64,000 bases of DNA from Phialophora verrucosa (taxonomy: Eukaryota > Ascomycota > Eurotiomycetes > Chaetothyriales > Herpotrichiellaceae), in contig MSED01000014.1 of assembly GCA_002099365.1 (NCBI GenBank), positions 434,001 to 498,000 of the forward strand, written 5' to 3'. The position numbers and the translations under genes are program-made. The notes under the pieces were generated by a model. It saw nothing but the letters and a program-made list of their open reading frames with translations. It was not told the DNA's origin and made no database searches. The number at the start of each line of letters is the position of its first letter. Within the stretch, counting starts at the first letter, position 1. Positions 21,464 through 31,210 of the stretch are shown piece by piece.

Positions 21464-23229
21464 GTGAGAAGCACGAGTTGCCTTGACGTCACTTCTAGGG
21501 AGATCAGATCATTCTCGGTGGCATTCGGTGCTTTGACCTCCTCGCTACTTTCGCACCCTCCCTTCGGGCGAGACGACGCCCTCTCTGTACTGTCGCCGCG
21601 TGCGGCTCTGCGTGCCCGGAAGACCGAACCAACACCGGTGGCGGCGGCCTGCAAACAATGTAAACACAGGAAGATCCGGCGCATCGGAGGCCGTCCAGAT
21701 TTGCAAAGACACGCTGAAGTGAGATGCTGAGCTGACTCCATCCTAGTCTGCGAAGCTTGTACGAACGTGGATTGACCGAGAAAGAATTTGTATATCAAGA
21801 CAACTCTGCAAATCAGAGGCGAGTAGCTGGTACCGGCTCTCTCTTTCATCTCACGCTGGCTCATCCGTGCCCCGTGTCGTATATTGAGCAGCTCGAGAAA
21901 CGTGTACGTGAACTTGAACGGCCGCGGACCTACCAGGCAGCCGGCTCAGCTACGTCGGCTTCTACTTCTCCCAAGATTGAACTACATCGAGGAGATACAC
22001 CCGCTCATCACCACCACCAGGGCTTCCAGTGCCATGCGCGAGTACCAAAACTTCCCGAAATGAGGGATGCGCACGCCAGAACGCAACTGCAGCCCGATGA
22101 AGCCCGATTCGTGGATGCTAATGTAAATCCGCAGCCATCTCGAGCCATAGACCACGACGGCGTCTCTGCATCGTGGCCGCCCACGTTACAATATGGTCCT
22201 CCGCCCCAAAACGCTATCACTGGTGTGATCGGCTCGTCCGTCAACGGTGCAACGTCGAATTTGCCAGGATCCTACCACGATGATCAGTCAGACTCGTCCA
22301 GCTACTTCGACCAACAGCGCGATGTACCTGACGCTAGAGAACCTGTCGGTGCCGGAAAAGCGTTGTTTGCTCAACCGGAGAAATCGTCCCAAAGCTGGGC
22401 AGAACTTCGACACACATCCCAAATCGACTACTTGCTTCCGCTACGCCATACGGCCGACCACCTGCTGCATATATACTGGAACGAGGTCCATCCATTCTTG
22501 CCCTTCGTCCCACAGGCAGTCAATCCAAGCGCAGTAAGTTCTTCTGTGGGAAAGAGATGCTTACCGTCTGAATGCATGTTTCACTGCATGCTGAACGCTG
22601 TCTTCGCCTTGTCTTGTCAGCTGAACCCCGCTCTGTCGCTGGACGCCAGGGAATCCGCCTCGGCACTCTATTTCGGTCGCGCAAAACAGCTCTTGCAATT
22701 CAATGCGTTCGAGTCAGAGACATTAGTGTATGTTCAGGCGTTGCTTTTGATGGGGTTTCGAATCCGGCAATATGTCAGTAGCACCCTCAAACCCCAGGCG
22801 GGCGTTTTGGCCATCAGACAGCTAACCTTTAGAATCACAGTTTTGCATTCAGGGGCAACAGTGCTGGCGGCAGCTCGACAATGCCCAGCCATTTTGGCGA
22901 AAGTAGGCGGCGAAGACAACCTCAACCAAGCCTAGCAACAAGCCATGGTGGTTCTGGAGAGGTCTGGAAGTCCGGGCATGTCAGCCCGGCAACGGGTCGA
23001 ATCGCTACAACAACTGGTGAACAAAACGTCAACGGAGCAACAAGCCGAGGGGCCAGACAAGCAATTATCGGAGCACCCTCTAATGGCGCAGCAGACATTC
23101 GGAGAGAACAGTGCAGGGGCCGCTATTCCGGCATCCCCAGACGAGTTCACATTTCACAACAATGACCTGATGGTGCTCGAGGGCCTGGACTGGAATTGTC
23201 TGGAAGCAGCCCCTATGTGCCTGCTCTAG
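21464..23229 (+). pseudogene. Decayed Zn2Cys6 transcription factor
   Basis: Parts of a fungal binuclear zinc-cluster regulator remain, but in pieces. At about 21645-21680 the frame reads ACKQCKHRKIR followed by Arg where the third cluster cysteine belongs. The frame then ends in TGA at about 21730. After a possible intron ending at TAG 21749, CEAC is followed by a one-base shift into ERGLTEKE, and a Phe sits where the sixth cysteine is expected. From 21757 a 392-codon frame holds the linker helix YIEQLEKRVRELE and part of the middle-homology region (DYLLPLRHTADHLLHIYWNE; FHCMLNAVFALSCQLNP; ETLVYVQALLLMG), with a section missing between. It then drifts out of frame near 22770 and resumes at about 22945-23229. 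The first block has no in-frame ATG. Multiple independent lesions make a pseudogene the best reading; a heavily mis-assembled locus is the alternative. Confidence 0.65.
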
Positions 23230-23381
23230 AATCGGAGCCTCGGGCTCCGGTCGTCCTGGCCTGCACTTCTGACAGTGCTCGGCCCCGATTGGGACTACCA
23301 CGAGTCCTTATAACTATCTTCCCGGCTTTTTCTCTCTTCTTTCTCAGTTAGTCAGTTCATCATACATTACTTACGCCATCA

Positions 23382-24332
23382 TCACTTAGGTATATAAGGC
23401 GATCCAGTCATTTCCGGTGAGTCGTCCGCATTCTCTCCCTCTCGCCTCTTCACGCGCATGCGCCAGGCGATAAATCCAATCAGTCCGCCTATGAGGGCCA
23501 GGTCACCACACCACCCACTGTCCCGCCGGCAATTGCAGCTGTATGGCTTGACGAAGACGTGCCGGTTGGCGAGGACGTCGATGAGGTTGATGAGGTCGTT
23601 GAACTTGTGGTCGAAGAACTCGAGGTGAACGAATTGGTTGTGGTCGTGGAGGAGCTCGTCGTTGTTGTTGTCGATGAGGTCGTAACGATCGAGGTTGTAG
23701 TGGTTGAAGCGGTCCGAGGGACGGGCGACGTGGCAATAAAAGTGGTGGCAGAAGCGCCACAGCGGAAGGTCGTGTATGTGTAAGCATCGGCGATGAGAAC
23801 GACGGTCACACACGCAGGATAAGTGCCCGAGCTACACGTTGCTCGTTAACATTCGGCCTGTCCCTGTCATCCCCTGATACAGGCTTCGGTTGCAGGGAGC
23901 GGGAGACGTAGTATGTAAAACGTACCAATATCCAGTGTCGAATCCAATGCAGTTGGTGCTGGTGGCGGCGCAAACAGTGGCTTCCTCGGCTTGGTCAAGA
24001 CAGCGGGTCGTCATGATGCACGGGTCGACAAGCGCGCCGTTGCTGTCGGTGGAGCAGCAGCCCATGAAGCTGGCGGGGGTATTGTAGACGCAGACCAGCG
24101 GGAATGGACACGTGATGGCGTCGGTGCCGACATAGGCGCAGGTGTCCGTCCAGTCTCGCTTCATCAGCTGCTCACGACGGTGGACAGGGAAGAACGGCGC
24201 TGGCGTAGGCTTGGGTGAGAAGCCGCGAGGATCGAGCGCGACGTAACCTGTCTGGACAGGTCCATCGTAGCCCATAAGAGCCTGTGTCATGCCAATGACG
24301 GCGGCGAGGGTGGTGAGGGCTCTGAAATGCAT
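23382..24332 (-). CDS. Secreted/cell-surface Ser/Thr-rich single-pass protein, probable frameshift
   Basis: Start ATG at 24332 opens a signal peptide (MHFRALTTLAAVIGMTQAL). A cysteine-rich ectodomain follows (motifs PLVCVYNTPASFMGCCS and CIMTTRCLD). A 94-bp intron is placed at 23832-23925, after which CSGTYPACVTVVL continues the cysteine domain. Next come a long Thr/Ser tract, likely O-glycosylated, and a glycine-rich membrane entry (AAIAGGTVGGVV). There the frame hits TAG at about 23489, but shifting one base near 23505 gives ALIGGLIGFIAW plus a basic RMRVKRR stop-transfer and an acidic tail ending at 23382. The ectodomain-mucin-TM-tail plan is a common ascomycete surface-protein design. Function unknown, possibly wall sensing. 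The one-base shift may be real decay or a sequence error. Confidence 0.65.
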
Positions 24333-25134
24333 CTTGTCCTGGGGGTAGCAGAACTTCGTGGACGGTCCTGTTCTTGGGGGGGTGATAGGGAGCAACTGCG
24401 AGCATGATGGCCGTCCACCTCGGGGGCAACTCTTAAAGCTCGCCTTGTAGGTGGGATGAGGCTGAAGAGTCCGCGATCAAGTCCCCAGCCTGAGGCTTCG
24501 CGTGTTTGCACACATCGATGCCCAACACCCGCCCCCCTTTCAGAGGTCGGAATACGAGTTGAGCACAGTCGCCTTATCCCTTCCAAGTCTCATGGTGATG
24601 AATCTTGACTCTAGAGCATCCCAATCAGGCCATTGCTCGTGAGTTCGCGCACCCAGATACGGTTCCATTGGGAGGCTTTGGGCCAGAAATCCGAGGACTT
24701 GGGAGACAATTTCCCGATATCGACGAGGCTGTCGCTGCTTTTGCGGTGGTTGAAGTGCTCCGCCCTCGGTTGCTGGACTTTGTCACATTGCGTCTCGTAC
24801 AAAAGAAGCCACAGAGTCTGCCGTGTTAGCCTGTGCATTCTCTCTTTAGACTTGACTTCAGGAGTCATGTGCCTCTTGAAAGATCCACGCTCCAAGGCGT
24901 CATTCGACCATAGGTTCGTTTTGGGAGTAGAGCAGATTACACAGCCAGCCCTCTACGCCTAGCGGAGCGAGGCGTTGGAAATATTCCTCTGCCTCAGCGG
25001 ACAAGAGTGCGTCGACCGGAAACTCTGGTTTTTTGAAAGTCACCGAAGCCAGCCTCAAGTCGCGCGCATCATGACCAATCGAAAGGATAATATGCTCGTC
25101 GTTGAGAAAGCTCAAGCGTAAGTCCGAGCTCGCC
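24333..25134. other. Intergenic, no gene seen
   Basis: About 800 bp between divergent genes. It should carry promoters for the surface protein (-) and the helical-domain protein (+). No motif-bearing frame was recognised. Confidence 0.5.
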
Positions 25135-25983
25135 ATGAGCGCAAACCCATGGACTGCCGTCGCCTCGGGCGTCAGCTCGGGCTTGACGTTTCTGGTCAAG
25201 ATTTGCGAGTACACGTACGCGCTGCGCGCCGTCGACCAGCAAACCAAAGAATACTTCATCACTGCACAGCACGCGTGGGAAAACGTCAAGATCTGTGCCG
25301 AGCTATTGGACCATGCGAAGGAATCCCTCTCCGTCTCCGAGGTCAAGCAGTATGAGAGGGTGATCGAGGATGCCAGGAAAGCAGCACAGGAAGTCGCCTT
25401 GCTGCTGGAGCCAGCGCGCGTCGACGTCGAGGCCGATTGCAAAATCCACTTCTCGACAAGGGTCAACTGGGTCTTGAGCGACAACTCGAACATAGCAGCG
25501 GCGTTGACGAGACTGAATCTCGTTCACACCACGCTCGCGCAGAACATATCCACGTTACGCCTCATGTCCGAACTCAGTCGCGTCAGAGAACAACCTCCGA
25601 CCTATGAAGCCAGCAAACTCTTACAGTGGAAGCGCGAAACCAGATTGACCCCAAAGCCCAGCATGCAAAGTCTGGCGAGTTCCCGGAGTGTATCGTCTTG
25701 GGCGGGTTCGGGTGTGACGGTGCTGGTCGAAAGTCAACAAGGAGAAGCCGACGACAATCGAGAGCCGGTCGAGCTTGACGGCCACCCGCCTGCGGCGGCT
25801 GGCGTTTCAACACCGACGGAGCAATCGTTTTCTCCAAATGCACCATTGACAAGGGAGAACAGTGTTAGGGAAGAAGGTCCATCGACAGGTGCTGGGCGCA
25901 GGAGGCTCCCGTCGTGGCTTGAGTTCCAGGCGGCGAAATCGCGCAGATTACAGAGTATGAGGCCAGAATACGATGCTACTTGA
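25135..25983 (+). CDS. Unknown protein with N-terminal helical (HeLo/STAND-N-like) domain
   Basis: Single exon, 282 aa, from ATG 25135; the frame is open upstream only to a TTG. Residues 1 to about 160 form an all-helical domain opening MSANPWTAVASGVSSGLTFL and containing DARKAAQEVALLLEPARVDV and FSTRVNWVLSD. The glycine/alanine-rich hydrophobic start followed by amphipathic helices resembles the N-terminal domains of fungal NLR/STAND and HeLo-like proteins. That is an impression from composition, not a demonstrated homology. The C-terminal 120 residues are Ser/Glu/Pro-rich and probably disordered, ending in a short basic segment. No NACHT or repeat domain follows, so it would be a stand-alone module. 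It is close to an Hsp70-like gene. Confidence 0.65.
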   Translation: MSANPWTAVASGVSSGLTFLVKICEYTYALRAVDQQTKEYFITAQHAWENVKICAELLDHAKESLSVSEVKQYERVIEDARKAAQEVALLLEPARVDVEADCKIHFSTRVNWVLSDNSNIAAALTRLNLVHTTLAQNISTLRLMSELSRVREQPPTYEASKLLQWKRETRLTPKPSMQSLASSRSVSSWAGSGVTVLVESQQGEADDNREPVELDGHPPAAAGVSTPTEQSFSPNAPLTRENSVREEGPSTGAGRRRLPSWLEFQAAKSRRLQSMRPEYDAT

Positions 25984-26104
25984 TTGGAGAGATAGTGATC
26001 TGCTGTGTGCGAATCTCAAGGGAATGATGATTTCAGTAGTAGAGCTCAGTCGTCGAAAATACTCCCGCTTTCGTTCCATGCCTCTGTGTGCGGCCCCCTC
26101 GCTC

Positions 26105-27346
26105 CTACACGCGTTTTCTGACAAGCCCCTGAAGACACAGTGGTGGATTGATGCTTGCCCCATATTCGTCATGAGTCTTCAGCAGAGTCGGCACAGTCAC
26201 CACGGTTTGGCTTGGTCGATCTGACGCGTCCCGCTGACCTGGGCCCCGGCTCCAGTCGAGCTTAAACTCGGAGGGCTGACAGTAAAGCCATAGAGTCAGT
26301 CGCACCGCAGTTCGAAACACCTCGGTCAGATGTTTCACCCTTTGTTCCTCATGCTGAGGTTGAGTGAAAGGACTGAATGCATGGCTGAACTTCGAGGCCA
26401 ATTCATAAGTGCGGGAAGCGGAGCCGGGGGAATCTACAACTCCGCCGTCGAAAAGATCGGGGCGTAAGTATGCAGTGAGCATCCGCCAGCGCGACAAGGC
26501 CACGGGATAATCTATAAGCTGTTAGTCTATACCCAATAGCGTAGACGCTGGAGCTGTACTTCGGTCGCTCGAGCTTCGCCCGTTTTCTGTCAGAGGCAAT
26601 GCCAGCACCGGTGATATGTCTCTCGACAAGAGGCTGTCTGAGCCGACAGGAGACGAGATTGAGTTCACGATGTAGAATCCTAGGCAATGTTTGATGATGG
26701 CCGTCTTTCGATGCGACGTCTCCAAAAGACCTGCCAACGGAACCGACAGAGCCGAAGTGTTAAATTTCGACAGTTCGGCTTCCTGTTCGGCGGAGAGCTT
26801 CTCCGCATAGTCGCCGTACAAATTGTCGACGTGGAGCTCAATTTGGTCAAAAAGCGTCAGAAACTTCTGCCTGACAGTCTCATCGTCCGCCTGCTGAGGC
26901 AGAAGGGATTCGATATTGACAGCAGGCTGGCTGGCCTTGGCCATGAGAACCGTGGGATTGGACAGGACATCTCTGGTTGATTTTTCACTCCCGAACGACT
27001 TTCGCATGCGATGAGAATGGGACTTTCCATGTTTGGAAGACGATTTAGACCGGCTTCGACCCAACGACATGATCAAACCCAACGTAAAGGCTGCACCCAA
27101 TATCGCACAGGCAATTGAAATTCCGGCAATGCTGCCGGGTGTCAAATGGTGAGGGCATCGAACTCCCGCTGCAGCCGGCGTGCTGCTCGAAAGAGACTGT
27201 GAGGGAGCAGTAGGTGGCGGGGCGCTAGTGCTAATTGGTTGAATACTCTGGGTGCTGGTGCTCGTATGAGTGCTTGAGGCTGAAGTCGAGGTGGAAAGGC
27301 TGGAAGCACCTGTAGGAGGCGGACCGATACTGCTTGCATCAGACAT
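26105..27346 (-). CDS. Unknown single-pass membrane protein with Ser/Thr-rich N-terminus
   Basis: ATG 27346 opens a Ser/Thr/Pro-rich segment (residues 1-65) followed by one transmembrane helix at about 71-95 (GSIAGISIACAILGAAFTL) and a basic stop-transfer with several Arg, Ser and Lys residues. No cleavable signal peptide is seen, so the N-terminus probably faces outward as in similar fungal proteins. An in-frame TAA at 26522 lies inside a 48-bp intron (26512-26559: GTACAG donor, CTAAC branch point, TTATAG acceptor). Splicing joins a cytosolic domain with ALSRWRMLTAYLRPD and RTAVRLTLWLYCQP, giving 397 aa. The cytosolic domain looks like a family often seen next to Ser/Thr-TM modules in Pezizomycotina, but I cannot name it. 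Function unknown. Confidence 0.72.
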
Positions 27347-27776
27347 GATCGTGTTAAGAGTGTTGGCTTCTGTTCAGGTCTCTTCAGCGTGTACAGTCAA
27401 CCTTTTAATTCATGGGGAAGAAAACACCAATTTGTGTCTCTTTCATCCCTTACTCTGGAAGGCATCAGGCTGAGAAGAGGAGGAGGCTGGAATGGGTGGG
27501 TGTGCCAGAGAGTAGAGAAGCAAACTTTAGCGATAGCCCGAGCTAGGCCTACGCCACGATGCGCATGTGCATAATAGTGGTTCAGCTGAATACGACAGTA
27601 GCGCTTGCTCCTTTTATCACGAAGCATAAACCCCTGTTATGTTTCTTCTCACCGGTCACGTAGTTACGTGACCGTTCTTGCAGCCTCACGGTGGACCGAG
27701 GAGCAGAGAAGCAAGACAAAAAAGTGCCCGGCGGTCTCCCAACGTCGTCTGTCACCTCAAAGAGACCCGAAACACC
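27347..27776. promoter_or_regulatory. Bidirectional promoter between membrane protein and Hsp70-like gene
   Basis: 430 bp separate the two divergent starts. No specific site was identified. Confidence 0.45.
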
Positions 27777-29883
27777 ATGGCCATCCATGGTCAGCCAGAG
27801 CTCGTAATCGGGGTGGACTTTGGGATGTCACAGACAGGTAATCCATTTCGATGCGCATGGTCGTTCTTTTGACAAAAGCGTAGGTGTTGCGTATTGTACT
27901 GCTCCCTGGACGAATGTGACTGTCTTTCAGAAATGGTCAGGTATCGCGGCAGAAAGCTTCGACAAGACACCCACGCGGCTTGCATACTCCCAAGGAACAA
28001 GGAACGTCAAAAACTGGGGGTTCTTCGTCGAGTTGGGCGACCGATCAGCAGAAATCAAGGAGTATTTCAAACTGTATCTTGACCCTAGCTACCAAGAATA
28101 CCGGGAGGTCTCGCACCAGGAGGCGAAGCGTTGGTATCGGGATTACCTGACTTGTGTACATAGCCATATTGCCGGCTTCTTTCAGACTCGTTACCCGCAA
28201 TGGGCAACAATGACGGTTGAATGGAATTTTAGCATGCCAACGACATGGAAGCATGCAGGATTGGTCCGGGAGTTGCTGTCTATTATACGAGATGTAGGTT
28301 TCGGCAGAGACGGACGAAATCATTCCTGTGTGGTGACTTTGACGGAGGCGGAAGCTGCTGCGATATCTGCCGCACAGCAGCTTCTCCAGGTGCGTAACTC
28401 AATCAATTCCCAAATTGAGTGGAAGCTGAGCGTTGGAAAAAGCGGGACGATGTTATTTTGGTTTGTGACGCTGGTGGAGGTACAACCGTAAGCAAGGCTT
28501 ATCGTCATTTCAGAGCCCTGTTAACATCTGACAGGACGTGAATATCATGAAAGTCAAGTCCAATGTCGGCGAGACACTTCGAGTGGAGCAGTTGCTCGAA
28601 GTTGAGGGTAGGGCGAAATGAGTTGGTAGAGTCCGTCAGCTGAGGTTTTGCAGGCCGAGAGATTGGTTCCGCTCTCATTGACATTCAAGTGCAGCAGCAC
28701 CTCATTGATCGGCTGAAGCTCATCCAAAATGAGCTGCCAGAGCCGGCGGAGGAGATAGCCGAGCGGATGATGACGGGCAAGTTCGAGAGGTTCAAGTGCG
28801 GCTTCGGGAGCCCAGGGACGACTGCGCCGAGTCTGTTTCTGCCCGTTGTAGGTCTGCCCCCGGGACGAGACTATCCAAGACCGGGAATCCGGGACTCCAG
28901 GATGCAAATATCCCAGGAACTGATCCAGCAGCTTTTCGACAACCAAGCCAATGGGATGATCAATTTGATTCAGCAGCAACTGCAAAGGCTGAAGCGGAGA
29001 CACCCTGGAGAGAAGGTATCGTATCTCATCATATCAGGGGGACTTGCTGCGTCTGAATATATCCAAAGTCGGCTCAGGAGCTATTTCGAGGCTGGCGAGG
29101 GAGCTGGAATCTCCAACGCTCCGAGTCTGCGAATACTGCTCGCAGAACACATGTAAGTCGGCATGACCTAGTTGGTTTGGAACTGCAGCTCATGGAACTG
29201 CAGGCAGCTAGCTGTGGTCAAAGGTCTTGTTGGTTACCGAGCCCAACAGATCAGACAGCACATGACACCAATCGTGCAGCGATGTGCGCCCGTCAGCTAT
29301 GGTGTCGTGGTCAATCAAAAGTATAGCCCAAACAAGCATCTCGGGCAAAGAGTCGTTCGCGACAAGAGGGACGATAAAAAATGGGCAATTGATCAGATAG
29401 AGTGGTTGATTCGCCAGGTGATGTACCATCCCTATCATGAAGATGACAAGTGAGTTAACCTCCGTGTAGGGCGAAGGCGTAACGGACGAGGGTGTCGTCC
29501 GAAAGATCAACGCAAAGCTAAGACCCACTCAAAGGCACAGGCCTTGGAGAGCTCACTTCGTCATGTCCACCAAGCCTGCAGAAGACTTGCCCAAAAGTAT
29601 GGCAGAACGAGAATCTGTGCGGGACCTCTGCATCGTGACCGTCAACCTCGATAAAGTCGAGAGTGTTCCCCGTAATCAGCATTGGTGGAATTTCGGCGAG
29701 CGGTACGAGCTAGCACAATTCCAAGTGAAGCTGATACCCGGTTACGCCGACTTGAGATTCCAATTTTTCAGCAAGGGCAGACTGGTAAACAGCGAAGACG
29801 ATCGAATCACAGTCAACTGGGGCGGTGGTGGCCGGGCGCAGTCGCTGACGAGCATAGAGGAGCTGGATCGGCCGTATGTATGA
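27777..29883 (+). CDS. Hsp70-like protein (Hsp12A/B type ATPase)
   Basis: Seven exons: 27777-27837, 27884-28389, 28443-28487, 28535-28607, 28654-29152, 29204-29417 and 29470-29883. They sum to 1812 nt (603 aa). It belongs to the divergent actin/Hsp70 ATPase group found in large fungal families. Phosphate-1 motif: VIGVDFGMSQTG near the N-terminus. Phosphate-2: VILVCDAGGGTTDVNIMKVK, reconstructed across the intron at 28488-28534. The adenosine motif is around YLIISGGLAASEYIQSRL, followed by QLAVVKGLV. The canonical Hsp70 substrate-binding domain is absent; the C-terminus instead resembles the Hsp12A tail. All introns are 46-53 bp. A second possible acceptor at 29188 would imply a 36-bp intron and is less likely. 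Client and role unknown; such proteins in fungi are often accessory and sometimes found near self/non-self recognition genes. Confidence 0.88.
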
Positions 29884-31210
29884 TGAGCTTTGGCAGAGCA
29901 GTCGAGAGTGCCGAGAGAGGTCGCTCCAATATGCGAAGAGAGAAGACTCGCGACACAGTCGTATGCTCGGTGTATGAAGGTCTTGCTGCAGTCAATAGGG
30001 TGCGTGAAGACCTCCATGTCTGAAAGCACTGGCTTGTTCGCTGCGGGATCGGGTAGGTCGACACGCGGTGTATAGAGGGCGAGGCTCATTTGTCCGAACA
30101 TCCATACTCAGCGTTTCATTGCCCATATCCATGTTGATGTCTGTACAGAGGAGAGTATAACAGCGACGCCGTGACGACATCCTCGAGCGGAGCGGCGCTA
30201 GGGAGGAGGACCCCGGCCGTCGAAAATGTTACGGGCCGGTATTCGCACCCTCTATACGAGGCAAATCTGCTTGGCTTCATCTGAGCCTTTCGCACGACTT
30301 GTAACAAAACATATTAATACTCGACTACGAGTACCCCGCCTTGGAATCGACCTATCTGCATAATGCTAGTCTCTGGGCGGCAGATCAGCAGCACACAATA
30401 CCAGTCCCATTAGCAAAAGAGGCATTCAGAGCACTCCGGAAAGTCCAGGAGTCAGTGCTTCCCAATGTACACTACGCAGTAGCCGGAGGTGATTCTGGTG
30501 AATTCCGGAGTCTATATTTCTCTCCAGTCAGGATGCGATCGCGGAGCAGGTCCACGTCTCGACAAATTACCAGAAGTCCCAGGCTGATGCGTGATTAGAT
30601 CCTCGCTTTCCCTGCCCCGCGCTGCCCCCGTTATCCTACTGCTCTGGCTGAAGCGCGGACTCGAGTGAAAACTCTCAAGAGTGTTGATAGCCGTCGTCTG
30701 GATGGGATGTATCCGAACGTTGTTTCCAGAGTCGTATGTGGTCCGCACTCTCGGGCACGTCACAGAGAGAACTGTCAGTCCCTGGATCTAGTTAAGCGAC
30801 TGTCTGCGAGAAGTCGTGGACCAAGGGACACATGTTGAAGGGGGTAGAATCGCCAGCCGCTGGCGGAATAACATTCCTCCGTCAGGGGAGGCATAGCCTT
30901 GCCAGAATTACTCTGCACAGTCGAGGCATCAGGTTTCTGATAGGCTTGAGTGTAATGATTATAGGTTGCCGAATATGCTATGGGTGGGTGATACATGTAG
31001 GAAGACTGCTTAGTATGGGTAGCTGGAAGGATATTCTATACCCGTGCGTTGAGGCGAGCTTATCATCATCTATTCTAAAACAGTGTATGTTTTTCGATGG
31101 GACGATATATTGCCGGCATTTCGTGGACGACACATGACCAGCGCTCCAAACGTCGCGCATTAGAGCATCATGAGCTTGAACGACAACCCTCAGTCAAGTC
31201 ATACAACAGC
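29884..31210. other. Intergenic between convergent genes, no gene seen
   Basis: 1.3 kb between the Hsp70-like stop and the permease stop. Only short frames without motifs. A CTCGACTACGAGTACCCC stretch near 30322 belongs to the recurrent TACGAGTAC theme. Confidence 0.5.

Noticed and set aside
26519..26524. In-frame TAA in the single-pass membrane protein, read first as a nonsense mutation
   Set aside because: The stop lies within CTAAC, a branch-point motif of a well-formed 48-bp intron (26512-26559), so the gene is intact.
29153..29188. Alternative 36-bp intron in the Hsp70-like gene
   Set aside because: It keeps the frame but is shorter than every other intron seen here; the acceptor at 29203 gives 51 bp.
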